Positions 35,167 to 45,622 of a stretch of 64,000 bases of DNA are shown here, piece by piece (within the stretch, counting starts at the first letter, position 1; every line of letters starts with the position of its first letter). The position numbers were made by a program, and so were the translations under genes. The notes beneath the pieces were generated by a model. The model worked only from the letters and a program-made list of their open reading frames with translations. It did no database searches and had not been told where the DNA came from. Where the stretch lies: NCBI GenBank assembly GCA_004762125.1, contig SIHQ01000016.1, positions 1 to 64,000 on the forward strand, read 5' to 3'. The stretch is from Oceanospirillales bacterium. Its GTDB lineage: Bacteria; Pseudomonadota; Gammaproteobacteria; Pseudomonadales; Endozoicomonadaceae.

Positions 35167-35198
35167 AAAAATGCCCGGTTAATACCGGGCATTTTTTT
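35165..35198. terminator. Strong terminator after mltD
   Basis: ATGCCCGG and CCGGGCAT, flanked by A7 and T7, form a classical stem with a 6-nt loop, immediately at the mltD stop codon. It can act in both directions for the convergent membrane-protein gene. Confidence 0.95.
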
Positions 35199-35232
35199 GG
35201 TAGAGTCATTTTGATAAAGCTTAATCCAAAAA

Positions 35233-35832
35233 TCAGTCCAGCTGTAACTGTTTTGATTCCTGACTGATCATACTAAAAACCGTATGCGCCAGTAACAGGG
35301 CTATGGCTAAAACAGTCATATAACTGCCGGCAATAACAAAAGCAGAGACTGTAAAATTCAGAGTTTTAGCGACACCAAGTACTATAGGAAATAGCCAGGA
35401 AATAACCGATACCGTGCCTATAGACAGCATCGAACGCATCTCTTTTGGGCTCAAGCTGGTAAGCAGATTACTGCCAATGCTGCGTTTGATCACAGGCATT
35501 AGCTTACGATGAACCAGAACGCCATTGAGAGAGAGTACTATGACGATGAAGGTTTTGGCCCAAACTTTCTGATTGTAAAGATATTCGGGTGTGTAAAAGT
35601 AATAATAAAGTACGAATAGCAAACCTGATATCCAGAGCATCACTAAACCAGCTAGAACTAACTTGGACACAAATTCAAGAAACTGATATCGCTCCATAGT
35701 GACGGCTTCCGAGCGAAAGTAACGCACAATAAAGAGATCCAGTATCCAGGCGCCTCCAAGTCCAAAGGCCAGCCCAGCAAGATGGCTGAAGGTTATCAGG
35801 GATTTCAGATTGGTAATGTTCAATAATTCCAT
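35233..35832 (-). CDS. Multi-pass membrane protein of unknown function
   Basis: A 199-residue protein with about five or six membrane spans. The first contains SHLAGLAFGLGGAWILDLF, with a His in a membrane-like setting. Later ones are LVLAGLVMLWISGLLFVLYYY, TFIVIVLSLNGVLV, VISWLFPIVLGVAK and TVLAIALLLAHTVFSM. Scattered membrane His residues recall CopD- or DUF2214-like haem/copper membrane proteins, but this is only a resemblance. It is a single gene between two transcription units. Confidence 0.75.
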   Translation of the reverse strand: MELLNITNLKSLITFSHLAGLAFGLGGAWILDLFIVRYFRSEAVTMERYQFLEFVSKLVLAGLVMLWISGLLFVLYYYFYTPEYLYNQKVWAKTFIVIVLSLNGVLVHRKLMPVIKRSIGSNLLTSLSPKEMRSMLSIGTVSVISWLFPIVLGVAKTLNFTVSAFVIAGSYMTVLAIALLLAHTVFSMISQESKQLQLD

Positions 35833-36056
35833 GTTTAAAACATCTTCCTTGTTTTGTATCTGAAGGTGCGCTTTCCATGCACCTCGTCACATCCGTTATA
35901 TACGTCAGTAATTGGACGATATCACAGTAAAGTACCAGTGTGTATTTGCTGTTCTTATAATCATATCAAAGTACTAATCAATAATAATTATCGTTAAAGC
36001 GTTCGAGTTTGGATTACGATAAATAGAATCTGACCTATAAATTGTGGCAGTACTCT

Positions 36057-37847
36057 ATGGCTCGTTATTTCAATTGTCTTTCCTTCGCCACCGCCTTCTT
36101 CATGTCGCTTCATGCTGGAAGTAGCAGTGCCTTAGAGACCCATGCCAGATCGCTTTACGATCAACCTTTCTACAAACAAGATTTTCAGCATTTCAATTAT
36201 GTTAATCCTGAAGCGCCCAGAGATGGAATGGTCAGGTTGGCTGTGCTGGGGAGTTTTGACACCTTCAATATCTTTTCTAGCAAGGGAATCCCTGCCACGG
36301 TGGGCGGTTTTCTCTATGACAGTCTGATGGTTCGCAGTAAAGATGAGCCCACCAGCATTTACCCTCTCATCGCTAGTTCCATTGAATACCCGGAAGATAA
36401 CAGCTGGGTAAAATTTCGCATCAACCCCAAAGCCCGATTCAGTGATGGTACCTCTATTACTGCTGATGATATTGCCTATACCTTTCAGCAGTACCGCTCT
36501 TCAGATTTATCAAGTTATCAGCACAAGCTTGTGGGGATTGAAAAAGTATCGGTTGTAAAAGGTGACTCGGTTCGATTCGACTTTAACAATGATTCAACCA
36601 GAGAGTTACCCTTTAGTATTGCCACACTGCCCATACTGCCCCGCCACTACTGGCAGGATTTGAATTTGAACAGCGCTGACCTCGATATCCCTGTTAGTTC
36701 TGGCCCTTATGTCATAAAAAAATTTGACGCAGGAAAGACGATCTGGCTGGAAAGGCTGCCTGACTACTGGGCTGAAAAACTACCGGTGAATGTCGGTCGA
36801 CACAACTTCAAGTCAATAAAGCAGGTCTATTACCGTAATTCAACGGTTTCGTTGCAGGCATTTTTGGCCAATGAATATGATCTGAGAGTAGAGAATCTGG
36901 CCAAAAACTGGCAGTTCGGTTATGAAGGATCTGAGCTTGATTCAGGGCGTATCATCAAGTTGAACCACCCACGAAAAACATTCCAGGTTCAGGCATTTGT
37001 TTTCAATACTCGACGTGAAAAATTCAGTCAAAGAGAGGTTCGGGAAGCCATAAGTCAGGGATATGATGGTAGCTGGATCAATAAAAACCTTCTCTATGAT
37101 GGCTATAAACAGCCTGAAAGCCTTTTTGCACTATCTGATTACGGGCAGAGAGGATTACCTTCGGAAGCGGAAGTAGCACTGTTAGCCCCTTTTCGATCTC
37201 AATTACCTGAATCGTTATTCAAAGAACCCTGGCATGGGATGATTTCCAACGGTTCCGGCAATATACGAAAAGCACTCAGCAAGGCAGAGAGACTATTGAA
37301 TAAAGCGGGCTGGATGAAATCCGGGCGGCAACGATTAAACAAAACAGGTAAATCATTGGATTTCGAACTCTTATTGGCCGTACCTGAGCAAGAGCGTGTG
37401 GCCATTCCGTTTCAAAGGAATTTACAACAGCTGGGTATCAACATGCGTATTACAGCGGTCGATATCTCCCAGTATGTACAGAGAGTTCGTGAAAAGGATT
37501 ATGACATGCTACTGAGATCACTGGTTCATCCTGCAATTCCGGGGCTGGAGCAGAAGGAATATTGGCACAGTTCCAATGCTGACAGTCATGGCAGTCACAA
37601 TCTTGCAGGGGTTAAAAGTTCGGCTGTCGATGCTGTCTTGGATAATCTTTCCAAAGCGGAAAATTATCAGCAACTAGTAATAGCCCTACGGGCTCTCGAC
37701 AGAGTGTTGTTGTGGGAATACTTCACGATTCCTCAGTTGTATGCCCCCTATTGGCGAGTTGCATATCGTAAGCAGTTCAACCACCCTAAAATTAGGGCGC
37801 TCTATGGTTCGGTTGATTTCAGCCTTTGGTGGCAAAGGACACAATAA
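36057..37847 (+). CDS. Periplasmic peptide-binding protein, YejA/NppA-like (1 of 3)
   Basis: An extracytoplasmic solute-binding protein of about 596 residues (family SBP_bac_5), with a signal peptide (FATAFFMSLHAGSSSA). Family blocks are FQHFNYVNPEAP, ARFSDGTSITADDIAYTF, SSGPYVIKKFDAGKTI and a C-terminal LRALDRVLLW. It would deliver peptides or peptide-linked compounds to the YejBEF-like transporter downstream. It is the most diverged of the three tandem copies: the usual PKGG after the first block reads PRDG. Its stop overlaps the start of the next copy by one base. The ATG at 36057 is preferred over a TTG five codons earlier. Confidence 0.92.
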   Translation: MARYFNCLSFATAFFMSLHAGSSSALETHARSLYDQPFYKQDFQHFNYVNPEAPRDGMVRLAVLGSFDTFNIFSSKGIPATVGGFLYDSLMVRSKDEPTSIYPLIASSIEYPEDNSWVKFRINPKARFSDGTSITADDIAYTFQQYRSSDLSSYQHKLVGIEKVSVVKGDSVRFDFNNDSTRELPFSIATLPILPRHYWQDLNLNSADLDIPVSSGPYVIKKFDAGKTIWLERLPDYWAEKLPVNVGRHNFKSIKQVYYRNSTVSLQAFLANEYDLRVENLAKNWQFGYEGSELDSGRIIKLNHPRKTFQVQAFVFNTRREKFSQREVREAISQGYDGSWINKNLLYDGYKQPESLFALSDYGQRGLPSEAEVALLAPFRSQLPESLFKEPWHGMISNGSGNIRKALSKAERLLNKAGWMKSGRQRLNKTGKSLDFELLLAVPEQERVAIPFQRNLQQLGINMRITAVDISQYVQRVREKDYDMLLRSLVHPAIPGLEQKEYWHSSNADSHGSHNLAGVKSSAVDAVLDNLSKAENYQQLVIALRALDRVLLWEYFTIPQLYAPYWRVAYRKQFNHPKIRALYGSVDFSLWWQRTQ

Positions 37848-39619
37848 TGAAACAGTCTGTACTTGGTTTACTTACCTTTTTGATAATCAGTGTTGTTCCC
37901 GGAGTGTCCAGTGCCGTAGAGCTGGTCCATGGTATGAGTCGATATGGATCACCTAAATACAAGGAAGGCTTCGAGCATTTTGACTATGTGAATCCAAACG
38001 CTCCAAAGGGAGGGGTTTTCCGGCAGGCTGTCATTGGAGAATTTGACTCTACCAATCCTTATATTGATCGCGGACTGCCAGCGGCTGGAAGTCGATATCG
38101 TTTTGACACCCTGTTGCAGCGATCCTGGGACGAGCCCTTGACTAAATATGGCTTGATTGCCGAGAAGATTGAGTTGGATCCTGAAAATAACTGGGTTGCG
38201 TTCCATATCAATGCCAAAGCCCGCTTCCATGATCAAAGCCAAATAACCGCTAAGGATGTAAAGTTCAGTTTTGATACCTTGCGCGAAAAAGGTTCTGCTT
38301 TCTACAAGCACTTCTATCGGGATATAGACTCCGTTGAAGTCACGGCACCACTAAGAATACTCTTCAAGTTTAATACTAATAAAAACAGCGAATTGGCTTT
38401 GATTCTTGGACAGATGCCGGTATTTTCGCAAAAAATCAAGAAAGGGAAAAACTTTGATACGCCGGGAGTAGAAAATCTTATCGGCAGTGGACCTTACACG
38501 ATTGGGAAAATCGTTCCCGGACGGTCCATACACTATGAACGACTGGATGATTACTGGGCTAAGGATCTGTCGGTCAATAGGGGGCGGTACAACTTCAACC
38601 GATTTGCCTTCGAATATTACAAAGATGCAGCTATTGCTATGGAAGCTCTGTTTGATAATCAGTATGACATCAAAGTGATTACCGATCCGTCAATATGGAG
38701 TACTCGACTGGAGCCAGAGAAGCTCTTGAAATACGGTCTCAAGCAATCCCTGTTTATCAATGGTAACCCTCAGTCCCTCAACATTACTTTCAATAATCGT
38801 TCCCGCTTTCTGACAAACCCCTTAGTCAGAGAAAGTCTGGGCTATGCCATGGACTTCGATTTTGTTAATAAAACGTTCTACCGTGGTATGTATGAGCGTG
38901 CCCATAGTTATTTTTCGGGTACTGAGTTAGCTGCCAGTGGGTTGCCAGATGCTGAGGAATTGAGGTGGTTGGCGCCATGGCAAAATGAATTGCCTGCGAT
39001 ACTGTTCAATGAAATATTTGTTGTACCTGGCAGTCGGGTTGGTGATCGTATCAAACGTGGCAAAGCGCTGAAACTATTGAAACAAGCAGGCTGGCATATT
39101 AAAAATAACCAGCAGGTCAACAGACAGAATGAAAGTCTGGAGCTCAAAGCCGTGGTCACAACCCTTGATCATGAAAAGCTTATGCTTGCTTTCAAACAAG
39201 GGTTGAAATATTTGGGCGTTACACTGATTGTCCAGAGAGTTGACCCTCTGCAGCTTATCGAACGAATCAAGGCGTTCGACTTCGACATCATTTTAAGTTC
39301 CCAGCATCACACCTTGTCACCAGGCACAGAGCAGGTGAATTTATGGGGCTCTGCTTACGCCAACCAAAAAGGAAGCAAGAACATCGCAGGAGTGCAATCG
39401 GAAGTAGTGGATGGTCTGGTTCGCCGAATTCCGGAAGCCGCCACAAGAGCTGAGCTTATCTCGATGATCCATGCGCTAGACCGTGTATTGTTGTGGGGGC
39501 ATTACTCCCTGCCCCTTCGATATCTACCGAAATGGGTCATTATTCATCGCAACAACCTGCGATACCCTGATCATCCAGCTCCTTATGCGCTGGACTTTTC
39601 TGCGTGGTGGGCTGAATAA
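37847..39619 (+). CDS. Periplasmic peptide-binding protein, YejA/NppA-like (2 of 3)
   Basis: A 590-residue SBP_bac_5 protein with a clear signal peptide (KQSVLGLLTFLIISVVPGVSS then A). Diagnostic blocks are FEHFDYVNPNAPKGG, ARFHDQSQITAKDVKFSF, GSGPYTIGKIVPGRSI and DRVLLWGHYSLP. The TAATG junction with copy 1 means coupled translation. It is clearly paralogous to copies 1 and 3, with one-to-one block order, so the trio arose by tandem duplication. Different ligand preference is likely, but cannot be read from the sequence. Confidence 0.93.
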   Translation: MKQSVLGLLTFLIISVVPGVSSAVELVHGMSRYGSPKYKEGFEHFDYVNPNAPKGGVFRQAVIGEFDSTNPYIDRGLPAAGSRYRFDTLLQRSWDEPLTKYGLIAEKIELDPENNWVAFHINAKARFHDQSQITAKDVKFSFDTLREKGSAFYKHFYRDIDSVEVTAPLRILFKFNTNKNSELALILGQMPVFSQKIKKGKNFDTPGVENLIGSGPYTIGKIVPGRSIHYERLDDYWAKDLSVNRGRYNFNRFAFEYYKDAAIAMEALFDNQYDIKVITDPSIWSTRLEPEKLLKYGLKQSLFINGNPQSLNITFNNRSRFLTNPLVRESLGYAMDFDFVNKTFYRGMYERAHSYFSGTELAASGLPDAEELRWLAPWQNELPAILFNEIFVVPGSRVGDRIKRGKALKLLKQAGWHIKNNQQVNRQNESLELKAVVTTLDHEKLMLAFKQGLKYLGVTLIVQRVDPLQLIERIKAFDFDIILSSQHHTLSPGTEQVNLWGSAYANQKGSKNIAGVQSEVVDGLVRRIPEAATRAELISMIHALDRVLLWGHYSLPLRYLPKWVIIHRNNLRYPDHPAPYALDFSAWWAE

Positions 39620-39671
39620 TAAGAGTAAAGCTGAAGTAAGGACTATTTTGGCTATATTAGACATTCCCTGA

Positions 39672-41690
39672 ATGGATGTAATTTCACACATTATGATAAA
39701 AACACTTTTCAGAATGGCGCTATGGAGGCCTGTGTCTATGACACTCTCCCTTCACCTATTGGCACTCTCGCTGCTAACAACTTCAGTTGTTTCCCTGGCT
39801 GACAGGCTGCCAACTGAGTTGCGACAGGCTTCTTTGTCTCTGCACGGTGAAAGTAAATACCCTGATAATTTCAAGCATTTTGATTACGTCAACCCCACCG
39901 CTCCAAAAGGTGGAACACTCAAGCAAGCCAGTGTCGGTACTTTTGACAGTTTGAACCCTTATATTGAGAAAGGGACCTCTGCTGAAGGTCTTGATCTCTT
40001 ATACGACACACTTATGATGAACAGTGCTGATGAACCGTTCTCTATGTATCCCTTGATTGCCCAGTTTGCAGAGCCGGCTGAAGATAACAGTGAGATCACC
40101 TTCCACCTAAACCCCAAAGCACGTTTTCATGATGGTTCACAGATTACCGCTCAGGACGTGGTGTTTACGTTTAATGTCCTGATAGACAAAGGCTCACCTT
40201 TTTATCGAGCCTATTATAAAGACGTAAAGGTGGTTGAAGCTCTATCAAAACTAAGCGTTCGATTTGTTTTTTCCCGAACAGATAATCCGGAATTGCCGCT
40301 GATTATTTCTCAACTACCGGTTCTGCCAGAAAACTATTGGCAAAGGCCCGAGAATAACTTTGATACGGGTAATCTTACTGTTCCACTGGGCAGTGGCCCC
40401 TACCGAGTTTTGTCAGCAGAGGCCGGTCGTGAAATTGTCTATGAGCGAGTGAAGGACTACTGGGCGAAAGATCTTCCCGTGAACCGTGGGCGGCATAATT
40501 TTGATCTGCTCAAATACGATTACTACCGTGATGCCAATGTTTCGCTTCAGGCTCTTAAGGCAGAAGGTTACGATCTCCGCCTCGAATACATTGCCAGAAA
40601 TTGGGCGACGGCTTATAAAATTCCGGCTGTAGAAGACGGTTTGCTGGTCATGGAAACCATTCCGTCAAAATCACCGGAAGGTATGCAAGGATTTGTTTAC
40701 AATCTCCGGAAAGATAAGTTTCAGGATATCAATGTTCGTCGAGCACTGGGGTATGCCATGGATTTTGAGTGGCTCAATAAAAACCTTTTTTATGGAAGCT
40801 ATCTCAGAACCCTCAGTTACTTTGAAAATTCAGACATGAAAGCAACGGGACTGCCTGAAGGCAAAGAGCTTGATCTTCTTGAACCCTGGCGCAGCAAGCT
40901 ACCTGCAGAATTATTCAGTGAGCGATACACTCAGCCTCAAACAGATGGCAGTGGTCGTATAAGAAATCAGTTGAGTCAGGCTATTGATTTGATGAATAAA
41001 GCGGGCTGGTCTCTGGAATCAGGAAAGTTGCAGAAAGAAGGCCAACCTTTTGAGTTTGAAATACTGCTCTTTAACAGTTCTATGGAAAAAGTAGCTCTGC
41101 CCTTTAAAAAGAACCTTGAAACCATGGGTGTTACGGCGATCATTCGGGTTGTTGATCTTTCACAGTACATCAACAGGCTGAGATCCTTTGACTACGATAT
41201 GGTCGTAGCTCGATACGGTCAGTCCAGCACTCCCGGTAACGAACAACGGGAATATTGGGGTAGTTATTCTGCAGATCAGCCAGGCAGCCGTAATTATATC
41301 GGTATCAAGAGTCCGGTAGTGGATGATCTGATCGATAAAGTCGTTCAAGCCAAGGATCGGGAAGATCTTGTGATCGCAGCGAGAGCACTTGACCGGGTAT
41401 TGCTTTGGGGGAACTACATGATTCCTCAGTGGTATTTCCCTTATCACCGCGTGGCTTACTGGAAACCAATCCGTCATCCGATTCTGAAGCCAAATCAGGA
41501 TCCGCTTTATCGATTTGATTTGCAGACGTGGTGGAGAGATCCGGTTAATACTGCTGACTCATTGTCTAAACCACCGGAGGCATCGGGCAAAGGTTCAGTC
41601 ACTCTTTTCTGGTTGGGCGGTTTATTTGTACTGATCCTGATCGTTGGCTGGTGGGTCAGACGGAAGAAACTGTCGATCACACTAGTTTGA
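39672..41690 (+). CDS. Peptide-binding protein, YejA/NppA-like, with C-terminal membrane anchor (3 of 3)
   Basis: A 672-residue SBP_bac_5 protein. The signal region is long (LSLHLLALSLLTTSVVSLA), and the canonical blocks FKHFDYVNPTAPKGG, ARFHDGSQITAQDVVFTF and LGSGPYRVLSAEAGREI are present. After the normal end of the domain (LQTWWRDP) come 57 extra residues: a linker, a membrane helix (TLFWLGGLFVLILIVGWWV) and a basic tail RRKKLS. Binding proteins of this family are usually soluble in the periplasm, so a C-terminal anchor is unusual; it would tether the protein at the inner membrane near the permease. Start codon and signal are otherwise ordinary. Confidence 0.92.
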   Translation: MDVISHIMIKTLFRMALWRPVSMTLSLHLLALSLLTTSVVSLADRLPTELRQASLSLHGESKYPDNFKHFDYVNPTAPKGGTLKQASVGTFDSLNPYIEKGTSAEGLDLLYDTLMMNSADEPFSMYPLIAQFAEPAEDNSEITFHLNPKARFHDGSQITAQDVVFTFNVLIDKGSPFYRAYYKDVKVVEALSKLSVRFVFSRTDNPELPLIISQLPVLPENYWQRPENNFDTGNLTVPLGSGPYRVLSAEAGREIVYERVKDYWAKDLPVNRGRHNFDLLKYDYYRDANVSLQALKAEGYDLRLEYIARNWATAYKIPAVEDGLLVMETIPSKSPEGMQGFVYNLRKDKFQDINVRRALGYAMDFEWLNKNLFYGSYLRTLSYFENSDMKATGLPEGKELDLLEPWRSKLPAELFSERYTQPQTDGSGRIRNQLSQAIDLMNKAGWSLESGKLQKEGQPFEFEILLFNSSMEKVALPFKKNLETMGVTAIIRVVDLSQYINRLRSFDYDMVVARYGQSSTPGNEQREYWGSYSADQPGSRNYIGIKSPVVDDLIDKVVQAKDREDLVIAARALDRVLLWGNYMIPQWYFPYHRVAYWKPIRHPILKPNQDPLYRFDLQTWWRDPVNTADSLSKPPEASGKGSVTLFWLGGLFVLILIVGWWVRRKKLSITLV

Positions 41691-41825
41691 AAACAAGCCG
41701 TATAGAGAAAACGGTGAAACAGATCGTAAAAACAAACCGTGAGAGCAGGTCGTGAAAGTAGCCTGCTGCTCATGAATCCAAACAAGATAGCAATCATCTA
41801 AATATCAGACAGGTTCCCAGTTTTT

Positions 41826-42914
41826 ATGACCAGTTATATTCTTCGGCGCCTGTTACTGATGATTCCGACTCTGTTTGGCATCATGTTACTTAACTTTGTC
41901 ATAGTCCAGGCGGCTCCAGGCGGTCCTGTTGAACAGATGATTGCCAAGCTGGAAGGTTTTGATGTCAGTGCCACCAGCCGAATCAGTGGTGGTGGTAATG
42001 CTGAAGTCCAGCAGTTCAGCATGGATGAAAGCGGTGAGTATCGTGGACGAAGAGGGCTGGATCCCGAGCTAGTCAAGGATATCGAGAAGCTCTACGGTTT
42101 TGATAAACCAGCGACGGAACGCTTCTATATGATGGTGTCCAACTATCTGAAACTGGATTTTGGAGATTCTTTTTTTCGTGATGCCAGTGTTATTGATCTG
42201 ATCAAGGAAAAGCTACCGGTTTCCATTTCTCTTGGACTCTGGAGTACTCTGTTGATCTATCTGATCTCCATTCCCATGGGGATTCGAAAAGCTCTTAAGC
42301 ACGGCAGTCAATTTGACGTCTGGACCAGTGCCATTATTACGACCGGTTATGCCATTCCCAGCTTTCTTCTGGCCATTCTGCTCATTGTTTTGTTTGCAGG
42401 AGGCAGTTACTGGAACATATTTCCTCTCCGTGGGCTGACGTCCGATAACTTTGACCAACTCGGTATTTTTGGACAGATAGCTGACTATGCCTGGCATCTA
42501 CTGTTACCTATTGTCTGCATGGTGATTGGTGGTTTTGCCACACTGACCATGCTCACTAAAAACTCCTTTCTGGATGAAATTCACCGACAATATGTCCAGA
42601 CTGCCAGAGCCAAAGGACTGAACGATATCCAGGTTCTGTACGGACATATTTTCAGGAACGCTATGTTATTAGTGATTTCCGGTTTTCCAGCAGCACTGAT
42701 CGGTATTCTGTTTACTAATTCGTTGTTAATAGAGATTATTTTCTCGTTGGATGGTCTGGGACTGTTGGGCTACGAAGCAGCCATTAATCGGGACTACCCA
42801 GTGGTATTTGGATCACTGTTTATCTTTACCGTAATAGGCATGGGGGTAAAACTACTGGGTGATCTGACCTATATGCTGGTTGATCCACGTATCGACTTTG
42901 AGGCGAGGGGTTAG
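41826..42914 (+). CDS. yejB: Peptide ABC transporter permease YejB-like
   Basis: A 362-residue inner-membrane permease with the BPD-transport fold: [20 protein letters not shown] at the start, the EAA loop [18 protein letters not shown] and [18 protein letters not shown] near the end. The long insert with [18 protein letters not shown] is characteristic of YejB. In E. coli the Yej system imports microcin C, and in P. aeruginosa the related Npp system imports peptidyl-nucleoside antibiotics. The ribosome-binding site is poor. A 135-bp gap separates it from binding protein 3. Confidence 0.94.
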   Translation: MTSYILRRLLLMIPTLFGIMLLNFVIVQAAPGGPVEQMIAKLEGFDVSATSRISGGGNAEVQQFSMDESGEYRGRRGLDPELVKDIEKLYGFDKPATERFYMMVSNYLKLDFGDSFFRDASVIDLIKEKLPVSISLGLWSTLLIYLISIPMGIRKALKHGSQFDVWTSAIITTGYAIPSFLLAILLIVLFAGGSYWNIFPLRGLTSDNFDQLGIFGQIADYAWHLLLPIVCMVIGGFATLTMLTKNSFLDEIHRQYVQTARAKGLNDIQVLYGHIFRNAMLLVISGFPAALIGILFTNSLLIEIIFSLDGLGLLGYEAAINRDYPVVFGSLFIFTVIGMGVKLLGDLTYMLVDPRIDFEARG

Positions 42915-42915
42915 T

Positions 42916-43944
42916 ATGGAACTCAGTCCTCTTAATCAACGACGCTGGGCCAATTTTAAAAGTAACCGTCGTGGTTATTATTCGCTGATTATTTTCAGCG
43001 TACTGTTTTTTACGACCCTTGTTGCTGAGCTGATTGCTAATGACAAACCCTTGCTGATTTATTTCAAGGGGGAACTCTACACCCCTACCCTCCATGTCTA
43101 TTCGGAAACCGTGTTTGATGGCGAGTTTGAACTGGAGATGGATTATCGTCAGGAATACGCTCGAGAGTTGATTGATCCTCACGGTTGGATGCTGTGGCCG
43201 CCTATTCAATACAGCTACGACACTATTAATTACGCCCGTGTGGCCCCTGCAAAACCAACACTGGATAATGTTCTCGGAACCGATGATCAAGGTCGAGATG
43301 TTCTGGCGAGAGTTATCTACGGTTTTCGTATTTCGGTTTTGTTTGGCCTAGCTCTAACCTTGGTGAGTTCGCTGGTGGGTGTGCTAGTGGGTGCTATGCA
43401 AGGTTTCTATGGAGGTAAGCTGGACTTATTCGGCCAGCGCTTTATCGAGATTTGGTCGGGTATGCCCAGCCTCTATCTTCTGATTATTCTTTCCAGTTTT
43501 GTGGAACCCGGTTTCTGGTGGTTGTTGGGGATTATGCTGATGTTTTCCTGGATGGCACTGGTAGATGTAGTCAGGGCTGAATTTCTTCGTAGTCGGAATC
43601 TGGAATATGTACGAGCAGCCAGAGCGCTTGGAATGAGCAACAGTCGTTTGATGTTTGTTCATATATTACCCAATGCCATGATTGCCACTGTTACGTTTAT
43701 GCCGTTTATTCTTACTGGTGCCATCACTACCCTCACCTCGCTGGATTTTCTCGGTTTCGGTCTTCCTGCAGGTTCGCCTTCACTGGGTGAGTTGATCGCT
43801 CAGGGAAAGAACAACCTACAGGCTCCCTGGTTAGGGATTACTGCTTTTCTGGTCATGTCGATCATGTTGACGTTGCTGGTCTTTATTGGAGAGGCGACCC
43901 GGGATGCCCTGGATCCACGAAAATACACTGGACAGCAGGGCTAG
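42916..43944 (+). CDS. yejE: Peptide ABC transporter permease YejE-like
   Basis: A 342-residue permease partner of YejB with N-terminal LNQRRWANFKSNRRGYYSL, the large periplasmic loop including IDPHGWMLWPPIQYSYDT and the EAA loop RAARALGMSNSRLMFVHIL. The start at 42916 is 1 bp after the yejB stop and follows GGCGAGGGG. An upstream in-frame start at 42880 would overlap yejB. Loop residues such as LDFLGFGLP near the C-terminus are family-typical. Confidence 0.95.
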   Translation: MELSPLNQRRWANFKSNRRGYYSLIIFSVLFFTTLVAELIANDKPLLIYFKGELYTPTLHVYSETVFDGEFELEMDYRQEYARELIDPHGWMLWPPIQYSYDTINYARVAPAKPTLDNVLGTDDQGRDVLARVIYGFRISVLFGLALTLVSSLVGVLVGAMQGFYGGKLDLFGQRFIEIWSGMPSLYLLIILSSFVEPGFWWLLGIMLMFSWMALVDVVRAEFLRSRNLEYVRAARALGMSNSRLMFVHILPNAMIATVTFMPFILTGAITTLTSLDFLGFGLPAGSPSLGELIAQGKNNLQAPWLGITAFLVMSIMLTLLVFIGEATRDALDPRKYTGQQG

Positions 43945-43953
43945 GGATTGAAT

Positions 43954-45552
43954 ATGAACAATAAAGTGCTTTCAGTACGAAATCTTGGGGTCAGCTTTAA
44001 TCAAGGTGCTGGCAATACAGAGGCTGTCACAAATATCAGCTTTGATCTTCATGCCGGAAGAACTCTGGGGCTGGTAGGTGAGTCCGGTTCTGGTAAATCC
44101 ATCTCGGCACTGAGTATTCTCAATCTGTTGCCTGATAATGCTACTTGCTCAGGCTCTATAGACTTTGAAGGTCGTAATTTACTGGGTTTATCTGACGATG
44201 AAATTCGCCAGGTTCGTGGTCATCGTATTGGCATGATCTTTCAGGAGCCCATGACGGCTCTCAACCCTCTTCATTCTATTGAGCGGCAGATATGCGAGGT
44301 GCTTATTCTGCATCTGGGGATGAGACAGCACCAAGCACGAGAGCGAACACTGGAACTGCTCAAGCTTGTGGGCATTCAGAAACCGGAAACCAAACTGTCT
44401 GCTTTTCCTCATGAACTTTCAGGTGGCCAGCGTCAAAGGGCCATGATTGCCATGGCATTAGCTTGTGAGCCAGACATTTTAATAGCCGATGAGCCGACAA
44501 CCGCACTGGATGTAACTGTGCAGAGGCAGATACTGTCACTGTTGGCTGAATTACAACAAAAGATGGGTATGGCGATTCTGTTTATCAGCCATGACCTGAA
44601 CCTCATACGTCACGTATCCCATAATATCTGTGTGATGAAAGGCGGAGAGTTCGTGGAGCAGGGAAAGACCGAAGATGTTTTTAATAACCCTACTCATCCT
44701 TACACCATCGAATTATTGAATGCGGAGCCAGAGGGCTCACCTGAGATTCAGGCAGATACTGAATACAAATTATTGGAAGCTAACCAGTTACGGGTCTGGT
44801 TTCCCATTAAGGCCGGTATTTTTCGTCGGACAGTAGATCATATCAAAGCTGTTACCGATGTTTCTGTAACCCTTGGCCGTGGAGAAACTCTTGGGATTGT
44901 GGGTGAATCTGGCTCAGGTAAAACGACTCTGGGTATGGCATTACTGAGGCTACAGAATTCAACGGGAAGTATCAGCTTCTCGGGACAAACCATCGATTCA
45001 TTGAGCCAAAAAGATTTTCGCCCTTTTCGTCGAGAGATGCAGGTCGTCTTTCAAGATCCGTTTGGCAGTCTGAGCCCTCGAATGACTATCGCTGATATCA
45101 TTGGTGAAGGTCTTGATATTCATAATCTGGCCAGCGTATCTGAGCGAGAACAACAGATAGTGAAGGTCATGGATGAAGTTGGCTTGAATCCGGACTGGAG
45201 ACATCGTTATCCCCATGAATTTTCAGGTGGTCAAAGACAACGTGTTGCTATTGCCAGGGCTCTGATACTGAAACCAAAACTGATTATTCTGGACGAGCCT
45301 ACTTCGGCGTTGGACAGAACTGTTCAGTCTCAGGTTATTGACCTGTTAAGGAGTTTGCAGGCCAGATATAATCTCAGTTACCTCTTTATCAGTCACGATC
45401 TCGCCGTGGTAAAGGCAATGAGTCATCGAATAATGGTGATGAAAGATGGTGGGATTGTTGAACAGGGTTCCACAGAGCAGATTTTTCATCAGCCAAAAAG
45501 CGACTATACCAGAGAGTTATTGAGCGCAGCGTTTGAAGATTATAATCATTAG
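43954..45552 (+). CDS. yejF: Peptide ABC transporter ATP-binding protein YejF-like (two ATPase domains)
   Basis: A 532-residue protein with two ABC ATPase domains in tandem. The first has Walker A GESGSGKSISALS, signature LSGGQRQRAM and Walker B DILIADEPTTALD. The second has GESGSGKTTLGMAL, FSGGQRQRVAIARAL and LIILDEPTSALD. It energises the YejBE channel. AGGG lies 7 nt upstream of the ATG at 43954; a TTG two codons earlier is also open. A hairpin terminator follows. Confidence 0.96.
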   Translation: MNNKVLSVRNLGVSFNQGAGNTEAVTNISFDLHAGRTLGLVGESGSGKSISALSILNLLPDNATCSGSIDFEGRNLLGLSDDEIRQVRGHRIGMIFQEPMTALNPLHSIERQICEVLILHLGMRQHQARERTLELLKLVGIQKPETKLSAFPHELSGGQRQRAMIAMALACEPDILIADEPTTALDVTVQRQILSLLAELQQKMGMAILFISHDLNLIRHVSHNICVMKGGEFVEQGKTEDVFNNPTHPYTIELLNAEPEGSPEIQADTEYKLLEANQLRVWFPIKAGIFRRTVDHIKAVTDVSVTLGRGETLGIVGESGSGKTTLGMALLRLQNSTGSISFSGQTIDSLSQKDFRPFRREMQVVFQDPFGSLSPRMTIADIIGEGLDIHNLASVSEREQQIVKVMDEVGLNPDWRHRYPHEFSGGQRQRVAIARALILKPKLIILDEPTSALDRTVQSQVIDLLRSLQARYNLSYLFISHDLAVVKAMSHRIMVMKDGGIVEQGSTEQIFHQPKSDYTRELLSAAFEDYNH

Positions 45553-45576
45553 AGAAAATCAGTAAGGAAGGTGAGG

Positions 45577-45606
45577 ATAAGGCTCTCTCATAAGAAAGAG
45601 CCTTAT
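45577..45606. terminator. Terminator between yejF and the GAPDH-like gene
   Basis: ATAAGGCTCT and AGAGCCTTAT form a perfect 10-bp stem with a 10-nt loop, between convergent stop codons. Confidence 0.75.
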
Positions 45607-45622
45607 TTAGTCAGAACTTGGA

